From the NCBI GenBank assembly GCA_027297435.1, contig JAPUIA010000104.1, positions 1-34,924 of the forward strand: a DNA stretch of 34,924 nucleotides. The letters are read 5' to 3'. Shown here piece by piece: positions 32,740-34,924 of the stretch. Origin of the DNA: Gammaproteobacteria bacterium. GTDB taxonomy: Bacteria; Pseudomonadota; Gammaproteobacteria; Pseudomonadales; Azotimanducaceae. Within the stretch, counting starts at the first letter, position 1. Each line of letters opens with the position of its first letter. The notes under the pieces were generated by a model. That model ran no database searches, was not told where the DNA came from, and was given only the letters and a program-made list of their open reading frames with translations. The translations under genes were made by a program, and so were the position numbers.

Positions 32740-34560
32740 TCAACTGGCTCCCTCGGCAACGTCGCGCCGGATAGAAGCATCCAGCGCGCCTTGTATCTCG
32801 CACAAGCGCCGATAAGGCCCTGGCTGGTCGACGAGTGAGGCATGGTCACCGAGCTGCACGACGCGTCCCCGATCGAGCACCATGATGCGGTCCGCCTGCA
32901 TGACCGACGACAAACGATGCGCGATGATCAGCGTGGTTTGGCGCCCCTTGCGGCGCCGCAATGCCGCCAAAATTTCTTGTTCGGTGCCGGTGTCGATGGC
33001 CGAGAGTGAATCGTCCAGCACCAGAACCGGCGGGTCTTTCAACAATGCCCGTGCGAGAGCCAGACGCTGACGTTGGCCGCCGGATAGTGTCACCCCGCGT
33101 TCGCCGATCATCGCCTCGAAACCGTCGGGAAATCTTTCTATCGAGTCGTGAATGGCCGCGTCTCGGCAGGCTTCAACCATTTCGGCGTGCGGCGCATGGG
33201 GACGACCGACCGAGAGGTTGGCGGCAACCGTACGGGAGTAGAGGAACGGGTCCTGCAGGACGACGCCGATCTGGCTGCGCAGCCATTGTCGATTCACGTC
33301 GACGATCTCGATGCCGTCAAGCATGACGCTGCCGCTCTGGTAAGGGTACATGCGCAGGAGCACCCGGATCAGACTGGTTTTGCCGGACCCGGGCGGGCCA
33401 ACGATGGCTAGCGACTCGCCCGCCCGTATGTGGATGGAAACGTCGGTCAGTATCGGGCGACCGGGTTCGTACTCGAAGTGCAGTTTGTCGATGTGAATCT
33501 CACCTGTTGCTCGACCGCCGGTGGGCGCGAGTTCGGTACTTTCTATCGCTTCGGTGAGTATCTCGTTGATACGTCCAAGTGCGATGACGGCTTTGCCGCT
33601 GTCCGTTAACACCCGGCCCATTTGCCGCACGGGCCAGATGACCATCGACACGCAGGTCATGATCGTGAATAGGTCGCCAATCGTTAGCGTACCGCCCATG
33701 ATGAATAGTGCGCCGGCGAACAGCACGATGCCGAGTTGGCTCATCGCGAACACGTCGCTCGTTGCCCAGTAGATGCCCATCAATTGGATCAGCCGATTGT
33801 TGTTGTTGCGAAACGCTGCGTTTCTCTCGCCGAATTTCTCGATCTCGAAAGGTTGACGGGCGAATGCGCGAACCACCCGGATGCCGGTGAGATTTTCTTG
33901 CAGTGTGGCCGTCATCGCCGCTTCGGACTCGTCGGTGATCTGGAAAACGTCTTTGACCTTGGAGAAGAAAATGTATGCACCGATCCCAAGGAGCGGCATT
34001 AGACACAACGACAACCACGCAAGACGTGTGTCCTTCACGAGTAGGAAGGGCATGACGCACAACAGCAACATGACCGCTCGCCCGATTTCGATGATGTCGC
34101 TGGCGAGAAATACTCGAAGCGTCTCAACATCGGAGCTACAGCGTTGAACGAGGTCGCCGGTATCTGCGCTGTCATAAAAACTTGCTTGCAAATGGTGTAA
34201 CCGTTCGTAAAGCCGCTCGCGCAAGCCGCGGACGATCTGTTCCGATGCGACGGCCGCGAAACGGCCGCGCACGAACAAGAACAGGCCGCCGAACACCGTG
34301 ATCGCGAGTGCGAACCCCGCAGACAGCCACAGATAGCCGAGGTACGAATCTTCGCCCGCTAGCCAACGAGAAACATCGACTAGGAGCGGTGCTGCGTAGC
34401 CAAAGTCGTCTTGGTGCACCACATCGATGGCATAGCCACCGATCAAGGGTGCTGCAAAGATACAAATGTTGGTCAATCCCATGGCAAGCACCGCACCGAG
34501 GTAGCGCAGCCGCTGGCCTTGGGTGATCCGCCAAAGAGTTGTTCGTTCAGTTGTTGCCAT
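32740..34560 (-). CDS. Heterodimeric ABC exporter subunit 1 (MdlA-like, degenerate ATPase site)
   Basis: A 606-residue half-transporter with six membrane helices and an ATP-binding domain. Walker A is GPPGSGKT (388-395), Q-loop VLQDPFLYSRT, signature LSGGQ (492-496) and Walker B VLVLD (512-516). The residue after Walker B is Asp517 rather than the catalytic Glu. This asymmetry, with Glu kept in the partner, is typical of heterodimeric exporters such as MdlAB, BmrCD and TM287/288. The ATG at 34560 has AAGGA four bases upstream. The long region before it (34561-34830) holds hairpins and a small ORF that may control it. Confidence 0.9.
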   Translation of the reverse strand: MATTERTTLWRITQGQRLRYLGAVLAMGLTNICIFAAPLIGGYAIDVVHQDDFGYAAPLLVDVSRWLAGEDSYLGYLWLSAGFALAITVFGGLFLFVRGRFAAVASEQIVRGLRERLYERLHHLQASFYDSADTGDLVQRCSSDVETLRVFLASDIIEIGRAVMLLLCVMPFLLVKDTRLAWLSLCLMPLLGIGAYIFFSKVKDVFQITDESEAAMTATLQENLTGIRVVRAFARQPFEIEKFGERNAAFRNNNNRLIQLMGIYWATSDVFAMSQLGIVLFAGALFIMGGTLTIGDLFTIMTCVSMVIWPVRQMGRVLTDSGKAVIALGRINEILTEAIESTELAPTGGRATGEIHIDKLHFEYEPGRPILTDVSIHIRAGESLAIVGPPGSGKTSLIRVLLRMYPYQSGSVMLDGIEIVDVNRQWLRSQIGVVLQDPFLYSRTVAANLSVGRPHAPHAEMVEACRDAAIHDSIERFPDGFEAMIGERGVTLSGGQRQRLALARALLKDPPVLVLDDSLSAIDTGTEQEILAALRRRKGRQTTLIIAHRLSSVMQADRIMVLDRGRVVQLGDHASLVDQPGPYRRLCEIQGALDASIRRDVAEGAS

Positions 34561-34595
34561 CGATCCTTCTTGCACTGTAAAACCCATACTCAAAC

Positions 34596-34620
34596 ACCGA
34601 AAGGCCCCGAAGGGCTCGGT
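34596..34620 (-). terminator. UUCG-loop hairpin ahead of the ABC exporter
   Basis: Read on the minus strand: ACCGA (34620-34616), GCCC, loop TTCG, GGGC, a CTT bulge, then TCGGT (34600-34596), followed by GTTTGAGT. The extra-stable UUCG tetraloop on a GC stem resembles an intrinsic terminator or attenuator, though the following T-run is weak. It is 36 bases upstream of the exporter ATG. Confidence 0.45.
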
Positions 34621-34683
34621 GAGCGGGTTCTAAGGATTGAAGTTCGAGATGCTTAGACCCGCTCACCAGCTGAGCGGGTCTAA
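34621..34683. repeat. Three-arm inverted repeat (mutually exclusive hairpins)
   Basis: TTAGACCCGCTCA (34653-34665) and TGAGCGGGTCTAA (34671-34683) are perfect complements around CCAGC. A third arm, GAGCGGGTTCTAAG (34621-34634), is the same sequence as the right arm with one extra T, so it can also pair with the middle arm. The middle arm can therefore choose between two partners, as in attenuators. A small palindromic repeat family is the alternative. Confidence 0.75.
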
Positions 34684-34714
34684 AGGGCGCTAGGGCCTCA
34701 AGGTTAGGACGAGC

Positions 34715-34801
34715 TCACCGATGCTCGGAGTAATCTCCGTAGCCATCCGCACATGGAATTGCCATGTTCAGCCAAGAGCTGTTCGGGATGATGATGTGCA
34801 T
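34715..34801 (-). CDS. 28-residue small ORF: possible leader peptide or peptide precursor
   Basis: ATG at 34801-34799 is preceded by AAGGAGG (34813-34807) with a five-base spacer, the strongest ribosome site in the window. The product is 28 residues, beginning MHIIIPNSSW and ending with a Cys/Gly/Tyr-rich tail (CADGYGDYSEHR). I recognise no family. A candidate promoter ends 28 bases before the ATG, and an inverted repeat follows the stop by 31 bases. It then leads, on the same strand, to a heterodimeric ABC exporter. Options: a regulatory leader like BmrB of bmrBCD, a secreted or modified peptide exported by the ABC pair, or a chance ORF. Only the translation signals are strong. Confidence 0.5.
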   Translation of the reverse strand: MHIIIPNSSWLNMAIPCADGYGDYSEHR

Positions 34802-34923
34802 TTCGCCCTCCTTATTTGAGAGGTCGGCATCCTAACGAGTTTAGCCGCCGGGTTCAACAAAGCGTTAGCGGCAAGACCGACCGGGTTGCGTAGCACGTCG
34901 AGTTCACCGGTAAATTCAAAACC
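34768..34923 (-). CDS. Possible C-terminus of an unseen upstream protein (partial)
   Basis: An open frame enters from beyond the window end and stops at TGA (34770-34768), giving 51 residues with no start. The first two thirds (GFEFTGELDVLRNPVGLAANALLNPAAK) look protein-like, but the last part is Arg/Ser-rich and overlaps the ribosome site and start of the 28-residue ORF in another frame. It may be a true 3' end or non-coding DNA. I do not recognise it. Confidence 0.25.
   Translation of the reverse strand, partial: GFEFTGELDVLRNPVGLAANALLNPAAKLVRMPTSQIRRAKCTSSSRTALG
34829..34857 (-). promoter_or_regulatory. Candidate promoter of the 28-residue ORF
   Basis: On the minus strand TTGAAC (34857-34852) and TAGGAT (34834-34829) are separated by exactly 17 bases, each matching the sigma-70 consensus at four of six positions. 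Transcription would begin near 34822, leaving a 5' leader of about 20 bases that contains just the AAGGAGG ribosome site. Confidence 0.4.
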
Positions 34924-34924
34924 G

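Noticed and set aside
34715-34801. PqqA or mycofactocin (MftA) precursor
   Set aside because: It lacks the Glu-x3-Tyr core of PqqA and the C-terminal Val-Tyr end of MftA, and no radical-SAM partner is in the window.

Overview
The window looks like a GC-rich (by eye about 55-60%) chromosome segment of an uncultured Gram-negative proteobacterium, most like a marine or environmental gammaproteobacterium. The Gram-negative call rests on outer-membrane MlaA/MlaC lipid-trafficking proteins, a periplasmic TRAP transporter and several lipoproteins. Two traits are unusual for such a host. It encodes F420 enzymes: the start of an F420:NADP reductase and three luciferase-like (LLM) oxidoreductases of different subfamilies. 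It also appears to use selenocysteine: a redoxin has an in-frame TGA in a U-x-x-C motif with a SECIS-like hairpin directly behind it. No tRNA, rRNA, CRISPR array, prophage or insertion sequence was recognised.

Layout. 1-12.7 kb is a mosaic of short metabolic units: npdG (cut by the window start), LLM 1, a phytanoyl-CoA-type dioxygenase, an SDR, an oppA-oppB-oppC-LLM 2 operon on the minus strand, glucokinase, a cyclopropane fatty acid synthase, a beta-lactamase-fold serine hydrolase, LLM 3 and an alpha/beta hydrolase. 12.86-23.6 kb is one long, tightly packed plus-strand gene train: CHAD-like protein, selenocysteine redoxin, TatT, DctP, DctQ, DctM, MlaC, MlaA, an MMPL/RND transporter and an LtaS-like sulfatase-fold membrane enzyme. 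From TatT onward most junctions are overlaps of 1-14 nt. The train ends at a block of three consecutive hairpins (23599-23662). On the far side a 1163-residue five-PAS GGDEF-EAL protein converges from the minus strand. 27.2-30.8 kb holds YjbQ, a ferritin-like/unknown pair and a pair of acyl-CoA dehydrogenases. 30.85-34.56 kb is a heterodimeric ABC exporter on the minus strand. Upstream of it lie a previously unlisted 28-codon ORF with the best Shine-Dalgarno in the window, its own candidate promoter, mutually exclusive inverted repeats and a UUCG-loop hairpin. This order resembles a leader peptide/attenuator or a small-peptide gene.

How the genes may work together. The central train reads as a lipid-handling envelope system. 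A TRAP importer of the TatT type (in Treponema linked to hydrophobic ligands) is translationally chained to MlaC (periplasmic phospholipid carrier), MlaA (outer-membrane phospholipid channel), an MMPL lipid exporter-like protein and a phosphoglycerol-transferase-like enzyme. MlaD, MlaE and MlaF are absent. The inferred hypothesis is that a secondary TRAP transporter takes the place of the MlaFEDB ATPase, with the selenocysteine redoxin protecting or maturing envelope components. The best leads are the selenoprotein, the TRAP-Mla-MMPL train and the small ORF ahead of the ABC exporter.
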